Part shown: piece by piece, positions 1 to 10,771 of the stretch
How the letters are laid out: each line of letters opens with the position of its first letter
Position numbering within the stretch: the stretch's first letter is position 1
Assembly: GCA_907165135.1 (NCBI GenBank)
Contig: OU015567.1
Span: 2,981,001-3,045,000 of the forward strand
Source: Oikopleura dioica
Lineage: Eukaryota; Chordata; Appendicularia; Copelata; Oikopleuridae
Direction of reading: 5' to 3'
DNA: 64,000 bases
Notes under the pieces: model-generated
The model's database searches: none
Told to the model about the DNA's origin: nothing
The model's input: only the letters and a program-made list of their open reading frames with translations
Made by a program: the position numbers and the translations under genes

Positions 1-458
1 ATCGGATAACAAAGTTCTGGTAAGTCTTCTCTCTCCCTCTTGATCCCCAAAATCTGACTTTTCAGAACATCAAACGTCAGAAGCCGTTCAAACCGACGGT
101 GAATGTCTGGCGCCCGCCAAAGTTCGAAAAGTCCCGCAACGCCGCTGCAAGAGCTCAGATGCGGGAACGAGAACGCGAGCGATTGGAAATGACTCCCATA
201 TATTCCCAGCGCGGTCAAGCTGGAGACGACGACCTGTCCGATAAGTTCACGGAGAACAACATGGTCAGCCACGCCGGGGGAGTCTTCCTCCTCCCGCCTG
301 AGAAAGCTTCTGAAGTTGCGAAAATCACTGGGAAGAAGCGTCCACTTCAGCAAATCAATGTAAGGTGGCCTTTTTATGTTCAAATCTAGAATAATTTTCA
401 GGAACAGGACGGAGACGACCCAGAAGCTGCTTTTGGTCCACAAGGTTCTGCTTCATAA
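1..458 (+). CDS. 3' end of an unidentified gene (partial)
   Basis: Only the 3' part is in the window. Three exon pieces join in frame with GT-AG introns: 1-19, 66-359 and 402-458 (TAA at 456-458), with introns of 46 and 42 nt. The visible protein is about 123 residues. It starts lysine-rich (KPFKPTVNVWRPPKF), then has an Arg/Glu run (QMRERERERLE), a short hydrophobic stretch (GGVFLLPPEKA) and an acidic end (EQDGDDPEAAFG). I do not recognise a domain. A good polyadenylation signal AATAAA lies at 683-688, giving a 3' UTR of about 240 nt. The short introns set the pattern for the window. The function is unknown; coding status is well supported by the frame running across both introns. Confidence 0.75.
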
Positions 459-954
459 GATTCCTACGACTGACCTTCTTTACCTGATCAGGGGAAGCCT
501 TCGGCCATTTTGGTTCTTTTCATTTTAAACTTTTGCCTGTTATTTCCTTATATTTATTTCTGAATTTGCCACTTATCACTTTCACATTTTAATTCTCCTG
601 TCAAATTTTAATTTTCCGTTTTAATTTTAATTTTCCCTTATTTTATAAATCCCCTGATCATTTACTGCCTGTACATAAATGTAATAAACTATCATTGCCA
701 TAATATTTGCGAAATATTTCACCTTGCAGAAGATTTTGAATTGAAGCTTTTTCTGAGTAGAATTACTCAAATTTCAATAGAAAATAATCAGTGTGTGAAG
801 GTCTGTGAGAATCAAGTGTGGCGCGATCCATTTATTTTCACTGAGCGAGGCGATAAAAGCCACAGATTGACCGAAGAAAGAATTTCCTTATTCATCTCTT
901 ATCCAGGATAGGTTATCTTCAACGAAATTTTCTTAGAATAAAAAAAAAGGAGTG

Positions 955-1018
955 GTCGTCATTTGCCCAAGTCGTCATCTGCCCAAGTCGTCATCTGCCC
1001 AGGTCGTCATCTGCCCAA
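955..1018. repeat. 16-bp tandem repeat, four copies
   Basis: Four head-to-tail copies of GTCGTCATCTGCCCAA (positions 955, 971, 987 and 1003), differing at one or two bases. The same motif then appears inverted (GGGCAAATGACGATC) at about 1022-1036, and part of it (ACGATCAG) forms the target duplication of the fold-back element that follows. No coding or RNA role is visible. Confidence 0.85.
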
Positions 1019-1055
1019 CTCGGGCAAATGACGATCTTGGGTGAATGACGATCAG

Positions 1056-2004
1056 TAGGGTAAATCACTAATATTTGAGCTCTTATTTGGGCTTTGTAGA
1101 AGAGGCATATAATACCTTTTTATAATCCTCAGAAGCTGAGAATCATTTTGACTATTGATAGTGGGGGGTCATCTCGTACCCTGAGGGCATTTTGGTACCC
1201 CGGAAGTCCCAAAATGTGGCCAACTTCGAAAATTCGATTTTTCGAGACCGTAACTAAGCTTTTTAGACGGAGCTATCTATACCAGCTTGTAGCTCAGGCT
1301 CTGACGGTCATTTTGAGGGGTAAAAAAGTATGTCCCGGGCTACTCTAAAATGTGGTGGAGGTGGTGCAAAGCTGGGGTCAAGACCGGAAGTCCAGCTAAA
1401 ATGAACTCTTATGTGATTTAAACACAGTAAATCTTTAAAAAAACAACTGTTAATACAAAATTGGTCACCAGAGGTCAACTTGGGGTCACTCGGGGTCATC
1501 TTGGGTGAAGTTGGGGGCGTTTTTTTAATGAAGACGTATTTTTCTAATCTTGACCTTAGATGACCCCGAGTGACCCCAAGTTGACCCCGGGTGAACAATT
1601 ATGTATTTACAGTTGCTTTTTTAAAGTTTTACTGTATTTAATTCACATAAGAGTTCATTTTAGCTGGACGTCCGGTCTTGACCCCAGCTTTGCACCACCT
1701 CCACCACTTTCTAGAGTAGCCCGGGACATATTTTTCTACCCCTCAAAATGACCGTCAGAGCCTGAGCTACAAGCTGGTATAGATAGCTCCGTCTAAAAAG
1801 CTTAGTTACGGTCTCGAAAAATCGAATTTTCGAAGTTGGCCACATTTTGGGACTTCCGGGGTACCAAAATGCCCTCAGGGTACGAGATGACCCCCCACTA
1901 TCAATAGTCAAAATGATTCTCAGCTTATGGGGATTATAAAAAGGTATTATATGCATACTCTACTTAGCAAGAAAAAAAGTGGAAAATATTAGTGATTTAC
2001 CCTA
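1056..2004. mobile_element. Fold-back (long inverted repeat) element, hAT-like ends
   Basis: About 949 bp in which the left half is repeated inverted in the right half, with only about 60 bp of centre near 1500-1560. The ends read TAGGGTAAATCACTAAT and its reverse complement. They are flanked by the 8-bp direct repeat ACGATCAG (1048-1055 and 2005-2012). TAGGG termini fit the hAT end pattern YARNG, and hAT elements make 8-bp target duplications. Peptides read from the two arms are almost the same, as expected for mirror copies, so they are not genes. There is no transposase, so the element is non-autonomous. If the two extra matching bases TA are counted, the duplication is 10 bp and a Mutator-like origin is the alternative. 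Confidence 0.85.
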
Positions 2005-2014
2005 ACGATCAGTA

Positions 2015-2998
2015 ATTGAATTTCAATTTGAAAAAAGCTTTTCTGTGTTTCACAGGAAGGGACTCATCACTGTCCATGTCCGGAAGTCCGGTCGAAATAT
2101 TTCAGAGTACTATACTCTTTCATACTTGGAGCTAGCTTCCGGAGGAGATTCATAACTTTTCTCTTCTTTTCAAAAGTTATTCCTCAAGTTCAAATGTGTA
2201 CCGAGACTCGGCTGCCGATTCACTCGGCTCGAGTACCCTCGGTTCCAGTGGGACTGTTCCACTTCGACATTTTAATTCAATCAATTCAAATTTAATTTCA
2301 TTCAAAGTTCAGACTAAACACAAAACCGACTTTAGCACCTTTTTCCGGCGCCAAGCGTTAGCAAGGCGTATACGCGCAGCTTATTCAAAATAGGCTATTG
2401 TTGGCGAAACTCATTACACCTTGTTTTTCGAAACGGTGCTATTAGCATTAAATGCAGAGTTTGAAATTTTCGTGACTCGCGAGCGGCTCACTTGAGAGCG
2501 AGATTCTAGCCCAGATTCTAGCAGATGAAATTGTTTTCTCAACAAAAACTTTCGAATTTGAACTGATAAAAGGCCAACTTCCTGCGAGTAGTCTTCTTGC
2601 AAGTAGTCAGTTAAACTTTTATCTTGCTGCATTTTTCTTAAATTTTGAATTCAATTGCATCGTCATTCACCCAGTCTCGTACTCTTGCTTCCGAAGTCCT
2701 GAACCAGGACTTCTGAGGCAAAATCAAAAGGTGAAAAAGATTGACGCGTCTGGGAGCAACATTTTCTTGGCAGCGGAAAAGGTCTCCAACTCCAGCAGAT
2801 GATAATTACGTCCGAGCAGAAAAGAAAAGAAGACCAAGATCGAGGGCTGTCTGGAGCAGAGCGAGTGCTCTCAATAAATTTACGACTAACTTAATTGAAC
2901 CGCGCCCGACCTAGTTACGGAAAAAATAGTTGACACATATCTCGCATATTTCAGATTTTTTTAATTCGTTTAACAAAAACAGAGATTGAAAGTCGAAG
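2015..2998. other. Spacer, no gene seen
   Basis: Nearly 1 kb between the fold-back element and the ammonium transporter. Only short open frames without codon structure, splice signals or recognisable domains are present. It should contain the promoter of the transporter, but I see no clear TATA box close to its start. Confidence 0.5.
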
Positions 2999-5749
2999 AT
3001 GAGCGATGCTCAAATATTGGCCTTGCAGGCTGAGATTGATGCTCTCAAAGACAAAGTTTCTGTTGATGAAAAGTCTTTGAATCAGGTAAAAATGCCGATT
3101 TGAAATCGGCGATTTCTAAAGCTTCCTTATTTTTTAATCTACCGCGCTTCTGGTAGATTTCTTAGGCGAAAAAAAGCGCGGCTAAAATTTCCACGATATT
3201 CCAAAAAATATAATGAGTCAGAACTGACAATCGCAATTAATTAAACACTAAGTTTTTATTCATAACTGAAAATTTAAAAGAATTGTTTCTCGCTTTTTCG
3301 TATTATTACGAAATCATTTTTTACTACATGAGCTGGGTATTAACAACGTCCTAACTAATTAATTTTATTGATTTAGCAACCTTTTAATGCTGAGAAAATA
3401 AGTTGTCCATCATAAATCTTTGCGCCCGCCGCCTTAAAAGTTGCTAAAACTGATGATCGAGACTTATTGTTTAGTTTTTCCTCGTGGTAATGGGCTCATT
3501 CGTCATGTTCATGCAATGTGGCTTTGCATTCCTCGAGGCTGGAGCGGTTCGATCAAAGAACGTCGTTAACATTTTAATCAAAAACGTACTCGATTGCTTT
3601 CTGGGAGCGATCATTTACTGGGCTGTCGGTTTTGCTTTTGCTTATGGTGACACAGACAAAGATTCCAGCGCTTTCATCGGATCAAAATACTTTTTCTCGT
3701 AAGTCTTGAGTTTCTTCTTCCCGCTTGAATCAATCCATCAAAGGATCTACCACGAAGATTACGAAAACTACCGAGCAAATTGGTTCTTTCAATTCGTTTT
3801 TGCCGCCACTGCTTCTACCATTGTGTCTGGTGCCGTTGCTGAGCGAACCCAGTTCGGATCGTACCTGATTTACTCGACTTTTATTACTGGTTTTGGTACA
3901 CGGGCTTGACTAAATCCACCTCAGATTTAAATAGTACTTGGCTGACTAGTCGCTTGACCTAGATTTGCGTCAAACAATTGTCAACTGTTTTATTGTTATT
4001 ATGAAATCCATGTTTTACGATTTTCTCAAGCCCTAGAATAGTCTATCCCGTCGTCTCTCACTGGGGCTGGTCTGGAACCGGCTGGCTGACTGCCAGTGAA
4101 ATCACCTCTTTCCGACCTTTAGTTCCTGATTGCGCAAATGGAGCACTCACTTATGGTGGCGATGCGATTGGATTCAAAGGTAGTCTCTTCCTTGTTTCCA
4201 ACAGTTTCAAGCTGTTTTCTAGATTTCGCTGGATCTGGCCTTGTCCACTGTTGCGGTGGAATCGCCGCTTTGATCGGCGCCATCTTCATCGGACCTCGAA
4301 CCGGTCGATTTGAAAAAGTCGGCGACGTGAAGCGCGCCAACAACATTCCTGGCCATTCCGTGCCTGTTGCCTCCCTCGGAGCCTTTATTCTCTTCCTCGG
4401 CTTTTTGGCTTTCAATGGAGGCTCAGTGTTGGCTATTGTCGACGGTGAGACTGATATTGGAGAGGCGCTGGCAAAGTCAGTCATGAATACGATCATCGGA
4501 GGCGCTGCTGGATCAATTTTTGCGATCTCGCTGAATCTTATTGTTTCAATGATCAACGGTAATTCGACTTATTATCAAACGGTCGTTTAAACTTTTCTAG
4601 GTGAGCCTCAGTACTGGTCCCTCCTCGTCTGCATCAACGGTGGTCTCGCTGGTATGGTCTCCATGTGTGCTGCTTGCGATGCTCTTAACACTGGTGCTGC
4701 TTTTGGTATCGGCGCTATTGCTGGAATGACTCTTTACTGGGTTTCTGCTGTTTTGAAAAAGCTTCACATTGACGATCCTCTTGATGCTTTTGCTGTGCAC
4801 TACGGGTATGTAACATACCGTCGCTGGTTTATTTCTGGAGAATTTTATTTTGAAACGTGATAAGCGAAACTCTGTTTTATGTTCTCTAGAACATGTCTTC
4901 TTTATAATCGGTTCGTAAAATCATTTTAGTGGTGGTGTTTGTGGCATTCTTTTATCGCCTATCTTCGCTGAGTATGGTATTGCCTCAGTTCCTGCCTGTA
5001 CTCAACAAGAAGACAACTTTTTGCCTTTCTGGAATTCCCAGTGCCCCGATAACCAAATCACTCTGAAACGGTTTTTATATGACAAGGTCCCTTAATTTTG
5101 AGGGAATAAAATTTTATTCAAAAGAACATGATTTTATTTCAAAATAAAAACTCATCAAAAGAACCAGGTCGAAAACATCTTCGAGTGCGACTATCTCGCC
5201 TACAAACAATGGACGTGGAATTTCATCGGTCTTCTAGCAATCACTGCGTGGACTGGTGCCATTTGCATCGTCATGTTTGGCCTTTTGTGGTACTTCGACA
5301 AGCTCAGGTTTATTTTCCTCATGATTGAAAAAGCCAAAGTGTTTCAGAGTCGAATTGGATGTTGAAATCCGAGGTTTGGATATCAAGAAACACGGTGAGC
5401 CAGGCTACCCGACGGCCGCGTACGGCCACGGCTGGGACGAAGAAGGAAATGCCGAGGCCGCAAATCCTTTCTCTGGAAATGCTGGTGGTGACACTGGCCG
5501 ACGGTAAGGGACTCACCGATTCGCCGAGTCATCATTTTCTTCAGGGATGTTAAATCACTCATGGGAGGAGGCTTTTACGAAACCTCATCTGACGGTGGTC
5601 TCCTCGCCCTCGCCAAGAGTTACAGAAACTCTCATTACAAGGCCTCGCCAGCTTCACGACGATCGTCGCAAATAAGCCCGGGTGAACAGCGAAAATCGCT
5701 GGGAGATATCAACCCCGCGTTAGATACCGTCCAAGAAGACAAGCTCTAA
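2999..5749 (+). CDS. amt: Ammonium transporter (Amt/Mep/Rh superfamily, Amt type)
   Basis: A plasma-membrane channel that passes ammonium/ammonia. Ten exons join in phase: 2999-3085, 3475-3698, 3744-3895, 4042-4179, 4223-4558, 4601-4805, 4930-5086, 5168-5307, 5348-5503 and 5545-5749, coding 599 residues. Amt signatures are clear: [14 protein letters not shown] in the first helices, [23 protein letters not shown] with the first pore histidine, the [13 protein letters not shown] signature, [25 protein letters not shown], and VHYGGGVCG where the second pore histidine is expected. About eleven membrane segments are readable. The cytosolic tail is long and hydrophilic, with Ser/Arg-rich stretches that could be phosphorylated. 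Start: ATG at 2999 opens exon 1 and fits the frame. Most introns are 40-150 nt, the first is 389 nt, and the donor after exon 7 (GTCCCT) is weak. A polyadenylation signal is near 5838. Confidence 0.95.
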
Positions 5750-6009
5750 AATCCATTACTCTTGAGGCAAATTAAAACTCGATTTATTAAGTTCACACTA
5801 GCGCATCAACAATTTTTAACTACCAATTCCTTCGGATTAATAAAATAAAAAACGAATTCTTCAATAACCAAAAATTGATGAACCTGCAAAAATAACAGGT
5901 GCAGGTGCAAGTCTTTCCCTTACCAAGGCAGTCTGAGCTCCATCATTATCTTGATTGCTCACAGAAGTTGACTTGCAGGTGATTCTAGCGCTTCGGAGCA
6001 CTTCCGGAG

Positions 6010-6016
6010 TATATAA
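6010..6016 (+). promoter_or_regulatory. TATA box of the 6056 gene
   Basis: TATATAA lies 40 nt before the ATG at 6056, the expected place for a core promoter with a very short 5' UTR. It is about 260 nt beyond the stop of the ammonium transporter, so the two genes probably have separate promoters. Confidence 0.5.
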
Positions 6017-6055
6017 CTGCCCAGAATCTTCCTCGTACCACAAAACTTGAAAAAC

Positions 6056-6427
6056 ATGAACTCCCTCTATCTCACAGTCATCATCTTCCTCTCCATCATG
6101 ATCGCTCTTTTCCTGGTCGTCTGCGCCATCGTCCTTCTCAAAATCAACACCCAACAAGCAAAATTGAAGAGCAAGCCAATCAATCCGCTGGAACAAAGCG
6201 TCATGTTCTTCGAAAACATTTTCGACCCATTTTCTCCGCTCAAGAAAGCACCACTCTGCAACAGAACTGAAGAGCCTTTTGTTTGGTATGCTCCTGATGC
6301 GCCAGAAGTCATGAGACATCCAGCAGAAGATGGGCTAGCTTCGCAAACGATCATTGGAACGATGAATTTTAAGCCAAAGCGCTTTTCGACAATGGTGAAT
6401 TTGAGTGATTTTGAAGCTGTTGTCTGA
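6056..6427 (+). CDS. Small single-pass membrane protein, unknown
   Basis: A one-exon reading frame of 123 codons starting at ATG 6056 (context AAAAACATG) and ending with TGA at 6425-6427. Residues 4-30 form one strong hydrophobic segment (YLTVIIFLSIMIALFLV), followed by a Lys-rich and then Pro/acidic tail (KSKPINPLEQ, EEPFVWYAPDAPEV). With a very short N-terminus this looks like a type III or signal-anchored protein with the tail in the cytosol, but topology is inference. AATAAA at about 6466 ends the transcript soon after the stop. The opposite strand also has a long frame (5861-6319), rejected because codon use, TATA box and polyadenylation signal favour the plus strand. No family recognised. 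Confidence 0.65.
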   Translation: MNSLYLTVIIFLSIMIALFLVVCAIVLLKINTQQAKLKSKPINPLEQSVMFFENIFDPFSPLKKAPLCNRTEEPFVWYAPDAPEVMRHPAEDGLASQTIIGTMNFKPKRFSTMVNLSDFEAVV

Positions 6428-6594
6428 CAATTTCGTCATCTTGCCTGTTATTTTTTTTGTAAAATGAATAAATATGAAAAAAATTCTTATCAACTGAATA
6501 TGGAAAATTTCAAATGACTTCTTGAAATTAAACTTTCATAACCTGATGTCACAGAATCATCATTTTCGTGAGAGAATTTGCACATGTTCATTCT

Positions 6595-6600
6595 TATAAA
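6595..6600 (+). promoter_or_regulatory. TATA box of the lipocalin gene
   Basis: TATAAA, 43 nt before the start codon at 6643, in the normal core-promoter position for a gene with a very short leader. Confidence 0.55.
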
Positions 6601-6642
6601 GTTCATCTTCTAGCTTAGCATCTAAGCAAAAATCGGTTCAAA

Positions 6643-7345
6643 ATGAAATTTATATTTTCCTTCTTATCACTTTGTTTTTCTCAAGTGATAACGCCCGGCG
6701 GGAGATGTCCAATCCCACCAAATATGCAAGATTTTTCTGCAGTCGACTATTCTGGCGAATGGTATCAGGTGAACCCAAACCCCTTTCTTATCAAACCAAT
6801 TATCGATATCAAAGGTCGCTGGCTATCCAGTCTACTACATTCCAGAGGGAACTGATTGCGTAAAGGCAATGTATGGTATTGAAGAAGGATACATCAGCGT
6901 CAACAATTCTTCGGTGAGAAAAGACGAGGATGGGCAGCGATACCTCTCTTGGGGTCTTGCTAAAGCATATCAATCCTACGGAGACCGCTGGCCAAATCTT
7001 CTCTATGTTGATTTCAGAAACGAATACGACCCATCCAATCCTACCGATCCTCAATACTGTAAGGCGTTTTCTAGAAAAAGCTCTTTAATTTGATTTTCAG
7101 GGATCTTCGAGGTCGACTACAATGAATACACTTTGGGAATGGAGTGCAAGCAATACGATGATTTCTCGTACATGATAATGTGGATTCTCGCCCGAGATCC
7201 GGAATTCGTAAATTCTGTCAAATTTCAAGAAGTAGTCAATCGAGCAGCAGAGCTGTACGAAGTCGATCCGGAAAAACTTGTCTTTACTGATGACACTGTT
7301 AACGGCTGTAAATATGATTACATAAAGGGAGACCATGGACTGTAA
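6643..7345 (+). CDS. Secreted lipocalin (apolipoprotein D-like)
   Basis: Lipocalins are secreted beta-barrel carriers of small hydrophobic molecules. Exons 6643-6768, 6815-7058 and 7101-7345 join in frame to 204 residues. The N-terminus is a signal peptide (KFIFSFLSLCFSQ). The mature start CPIPPNMQDFSAVDYSGEWYQ is the GxW-type first lipocalin motif of the apolipoprotein D class, followed by VAGYPVYYIPEGTDC. Four cysteines (in RCP, TDC, MEC and NGC) match the two conserved disulfides. The first intron (46 nt, CAG|GTGAAC to AAAG|GTCGC) is easy to miss because the unspliced frame stays open for a while. The gene ends TAAATAAA, so stop and polyadenylation signal overlap. It converges with the BTB-BACK gene, whose own polyadenylation signal is only about 30 nt further on. 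Confidence 0.9.
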
Positions 7346-7504
7346 ATAAAAAAGGACAGAAACGAGCGTTTGGCAATTTATTGGTTCTAGGAGGAGTCTT
7401 TTGAATAATCTTTAGATTTTTTCTTTTTCTTCTTGAGTTTTTTCGCTTTCTGCTTTGGCTCTTCTTGTAGGTGCTCTTCCCCTTCAAAATAGTTATTCAA
7501 AACT

Positions 7505-8734
7505 TTAAAGAAAAAAAGCCAAGAAACCGGTTTTTTCTTCAGATAAAATTTGGTCATCAGAATTGTGCTCTTCAAAATGATCTTCTTCATCGGCGCCTTT
7601 TCCAGTCAAATTCGCAGATTTTGCGATGAATTGATGATGATCCCGAGGTCTTGAAAAGAATAAGAAAATGCTTCTTTTCTCGAATCTTACATGGTCCCTC
7701 GTCGAAGTCGTAATTCAGAGCTTTCTTTGTATTTTTGGTTCTTCAAAGCATGAAGCTTCCAAGCATTGGCGAGCATGGAAGCAGGAATGAATGGAACGAC
7801 CTCGTTTTCGGACTCGATTTGAGAAAGCTCGTCAGATCCGATTAGCGCTAGTCGAACAGAGCCTGTTTCAAAGGGTTCAAAAAAGTCAATTAAAGAAATT
7901 TCGAGAAGAACCGAATGAACCTTTCCTATAACAGGCGCTGCGATATCTTCCATCGGTTTGTTTTCAGAGTAGCTCACTGTTTCTGCCCATTTTCTTAAAG
8001 AAACGGTTTAAAAACAGGCTGTAGATTTACCTCTTTCCTTTTCAAGAGGGTAAACTTACTTGATGTAATTGAGAATTTCCAACTCATCTATCCTTAGCAA
8101 ATCCGATCTAAGCAAAAACGCAACCGTCGCATCAGAAATTTCCAAAAAGCTCTGACTCGCGAAGCAATCTTCGGTGTGCTCTTCGATGAAGGTCAAAACC
8201 CGCTTGACAAGTTCTTTCTGCTGATTGAGTACGGAGGAGTCGATGATGGTGCAGGCGTTTTCGACCGTAATGTTGTCCGCCATGAATTTCGACGTGATTC
8301 GGCGGAGCCCGTCGAGGCCGTATTCATTCGCGGCGGAAAGGACGGCTGGTGCAAGCTCGTAGGTTAGCGTGCAGCAGTTGGTGTACATGTAGTCTCGAGA
8401 ATTTTTATTCAAAAGATCTCGATGGTCTCTTACCAAGCATCGTCAGAAAGACTTCTGTTCTTTCATCTTCCAAAATCAGCGGCTGATTTTTATTCACAGA
8501 GGCTCCTTTTTGTCTCAAAACAGTTCGGAAAACCTCGCTTCTGGCGGCTAGAATAGCTCTGTGCGCCCAAACTGGTTCTCTTCTTGGGCCAATGAGAAAT
8601 TGAATATCGGCGAATTCTTTTGAATTGATACAGCGCTTCCTCATCTGAAGATAGAATTTTCAGATAGAAAAATGGAGCAATGAAAAAACCTGAGAATAAA
8701 ACGGCATTGGATCTCCTTTCATCAATTTTTCCAT
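7505..8734 (-). CDS. BTB-BACK domain protein (BTBD-like)
   Basis: Probably a substrate adaptor of Cullin-3 ubiquitin ligases, or a related scaffold. Minus-strand exons 8690-8734, 8434-8644, 8060-8393, 7691-7993 and 7505-7649 join in phase to 345 residues. The BTB fold is in residues about 20-120 (FADIQFLIGPRREPVWAHRAI, FRTVLRQK, EVFLTMLDYMYT). A BACK domain follows (ANEYGLDGLRRITSKFM, then NYIKKWAE). A short C-terminal part (RLRRGTIPRDHHQF) resembles the linker before a PHR domain, but no full PHR domain is present, so it may be a shortened BTBD1/2/3/6 relative. The ATG at 8734 is chosen because it opens a 15-codon first exon with good splice sites. The polyadenylation signal (AATAAA on the minus strand) is at 7377-7382. 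Confidence 0.85.
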
Positions 8735-10089
8735 CTTCGGTTATCGTTTTTCTCGATTTTAAAAAGTGAATTTTTATATTTTTTGCGGCAAAAATGTCTT
8801 CTAGCCTGGAGAAGGGATTATCTCCACCGAGCGGTCCAATAACGACCGCGCATTACGACTGTCTGAGTCTTTTATCAGCTTTTCGTATCGTCCTGGCGAC
8901 AGACCCAGTTTTGAGAAGAAAAAAAAACCTGAAAGCCAGGAAGTTTTCTTTAGTCATACAATGAGTTTGTATAGAACGGGTAAATATTGGACGGAGTGAC
9001 GCATTGTCTGAGCAAAATACAAAAGAACATGAGTTTTGACGGATAAAATAATAATCGAGAATAAATTTGGATACTTATCATTAATTTTTTATAAAAAATA
9101 TGTATCTTAGTATCTCCTTTTGATAATTGTAAATCATGTGCCAATGGCAAAAAAATAGCAAAGCTCGTCAATATTCATCAGCTTAGCTTCTTACTGCGAG
9201 TAATAAACTTTCATCAATGTGACATTCTCTTTTTTTTCTTTCGAAAATTGAAGGACAGTTAAAAGGATCATACGAGTTTTTTCATTAATAAAGAGTAGAG
9301 AGGAAAAATTGATATTGTTAATTAAATCGACGTTTCTTCCTAATGAGAAAGTACAAATGATTTCGAAAAAAGACATTCCAAGAGATACAGTAGTAACACC
9401 AAGAAACAGTCCCTCTTTGTAGGATCCTGATGCTGGCTTTTTGGGAGCTTTTATAGTATTTTATAATACGGGGCCAAGACGGTTTTTGACCTTTTTCTTC
9501 AAAAATGACTTATTCCCTGAAAACGCCTTTGAAAGCAAATCTTCTTAAATTTTAGATTGGGCAGCTAATTGTCGATTTGCACGAGTTCGAAAGCAAAAGG
9601 CGTGTGGATAATTGAGTCTCTGTAGCGTTATCAATTCATAAAACGTCGCGAACCTGTCGCATATTGAAGCAGTTCTCTGCTTGACGCCGTTTCTTCAGGA
9701 TATCCAAGCAGAGAACAATCAGGCGTTTCAAAAGAGAGAGAAATAATCGGGGAGAAATTGAACTCTTCAGTTTCAAGGAAGGGGTTTTTTAGAGAAGCTC
9801 TTTCTGCCAATCACCCTAATGATTTGGGTCCCATATCATATCTGAGATATGATATCTCTTACGCTAAGAGAAAAGATGTCACGAAGTTAACTTTTTGTAC
9901 AACAGTCATTTCAATTTTGAGATTTATGATGTCTGCTCCCTTTTTCTGCCTTTTAATCTTGGTGAAACAAAAAGTTCAACTCTTAATCCTTCATAAAGTC
10001 AGGAAACCACCCAAAGGAGCCCTTGACCCAGTAGACAAACTAATACTGAAGCAAACCCACCCTAAAGAAAAAAACAAAACCTGAAGAAA
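8735..10089. other. Spacer, no convincing gene
   Basis: About 1.35 kb of AT-rich sequence. A plus-strand open frame at 9758-10084 lacks an ATG start, domains and splice signals, and I do not accept it as a gene. The first 100 bases should carry the promoter of the BTB-BACK gene on the minus strand. Confidence 0.45.
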
Positions 10090-10344
10090 ATGATGCGGGT
10101 AGAGAGTATTTGGCCAACCGTTCTCTTTTGCATCGGAGGACTGGTTCTCATCACCATCATTTATTTAGGTAATCATCGCTCAATCGCCTGCCTTTTATTC
10201 TGTTTTTCAGTAAAGGCATGTAACTTCCGCCACGAAGAAAGAAAAAGGCGGCAGAGCTGGTCCGCGATAAATAGACGCACTTCTATTGTGAAATACAAAC
10301 TCGAGGAACGGATCTTTCTATCAAAAATTGAGCTTCGAATATAA
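10090..10344 (+). CDS. Possible small membrane protein (doubtful)
   Basis: Two exons (10090-10168 and 10211-10344) joined by a textbook 42-nt intron with GTAATC donor and a TTTTTCAG acceptor give 70 residues. There is one membrane segment (TVLFCIGGLVLITIIYL) followed by a basic tail (EERKRRQSWSAINRRTS). The ATG context is AAAATGATG. The opposite strand of the same stretch also has a hydrophobic open frame (MLLAILFGFLAFFGIIIFYI), so which strand is coding is not settled. No family is recognised, and no close polyadenylation signal was found. Confidence 0.4.
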   Translation: MMRVESIWPTVLFCIGGLVLITIIYLGNHRSIACLLFCFSVKACNFRHEERKRRQSWSAINRRTSIVKYKLEERIFLSKIELRI

Positions 10345-10771
10345 AAAATGATGATTCCGAAAAAAGCTAGAAAGCCGAACAAAATCGCCAGCAGCATCAC
10401 CAAGATCTATCAGAAAAGAGACGGAGATAACAACGACTTATTCTGTTCCCAAAATAGGCAAGTCTTCATTTTCTTCTTCATGCAAATCATATTCCAAGAA
10501 CAGTAACATTAGTTTTTTTTAGTGATCACTACGGAAATCGATGATGGACTTCTGTCGACAAATTCATATAACTCTTCTGCTTAGAACAAAGTATTTTAGT
10601 GTCAAGCATGTTCAATAAAGCCTCCCGAAAACCATGATTCCTCTCTGCCGTATAGTCGTTAAACAATTATGCAATAATGGCAAGTTTTAGGCCTCCATGT
10701 CAGCTCTGATATTTTCTTGAACCCCTGCCGTAGAGTACGAAAAGGTCTTTGAAAGAGAAACCTGCGTGAAA

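Noticed and set aside
955-1018. Regularly repeated short units, CRISPR-like at first sight
   Set aside because: The units are directly adjacent with no spacers, in a eukaryotic setting; a simple tandem repeat.
1148-1956. Two open frames on opposite strands coding nearly the same peptide
   Set aside because: They are mirror copies in the arms of the 949-bp fold-back element. No domain, no splice signals.
5861-6319. Minus-strand 152-codon frame
   Set aside because: It lies opposite the 6056-6427 gene, which has a TATA box, a clear membrane segment and a polyadenylation signal.
9758-10084. Plus-strand 108-codon frame
   Set aside because: It has no ATG start, no domain and mixed composition; chance is sufficient.
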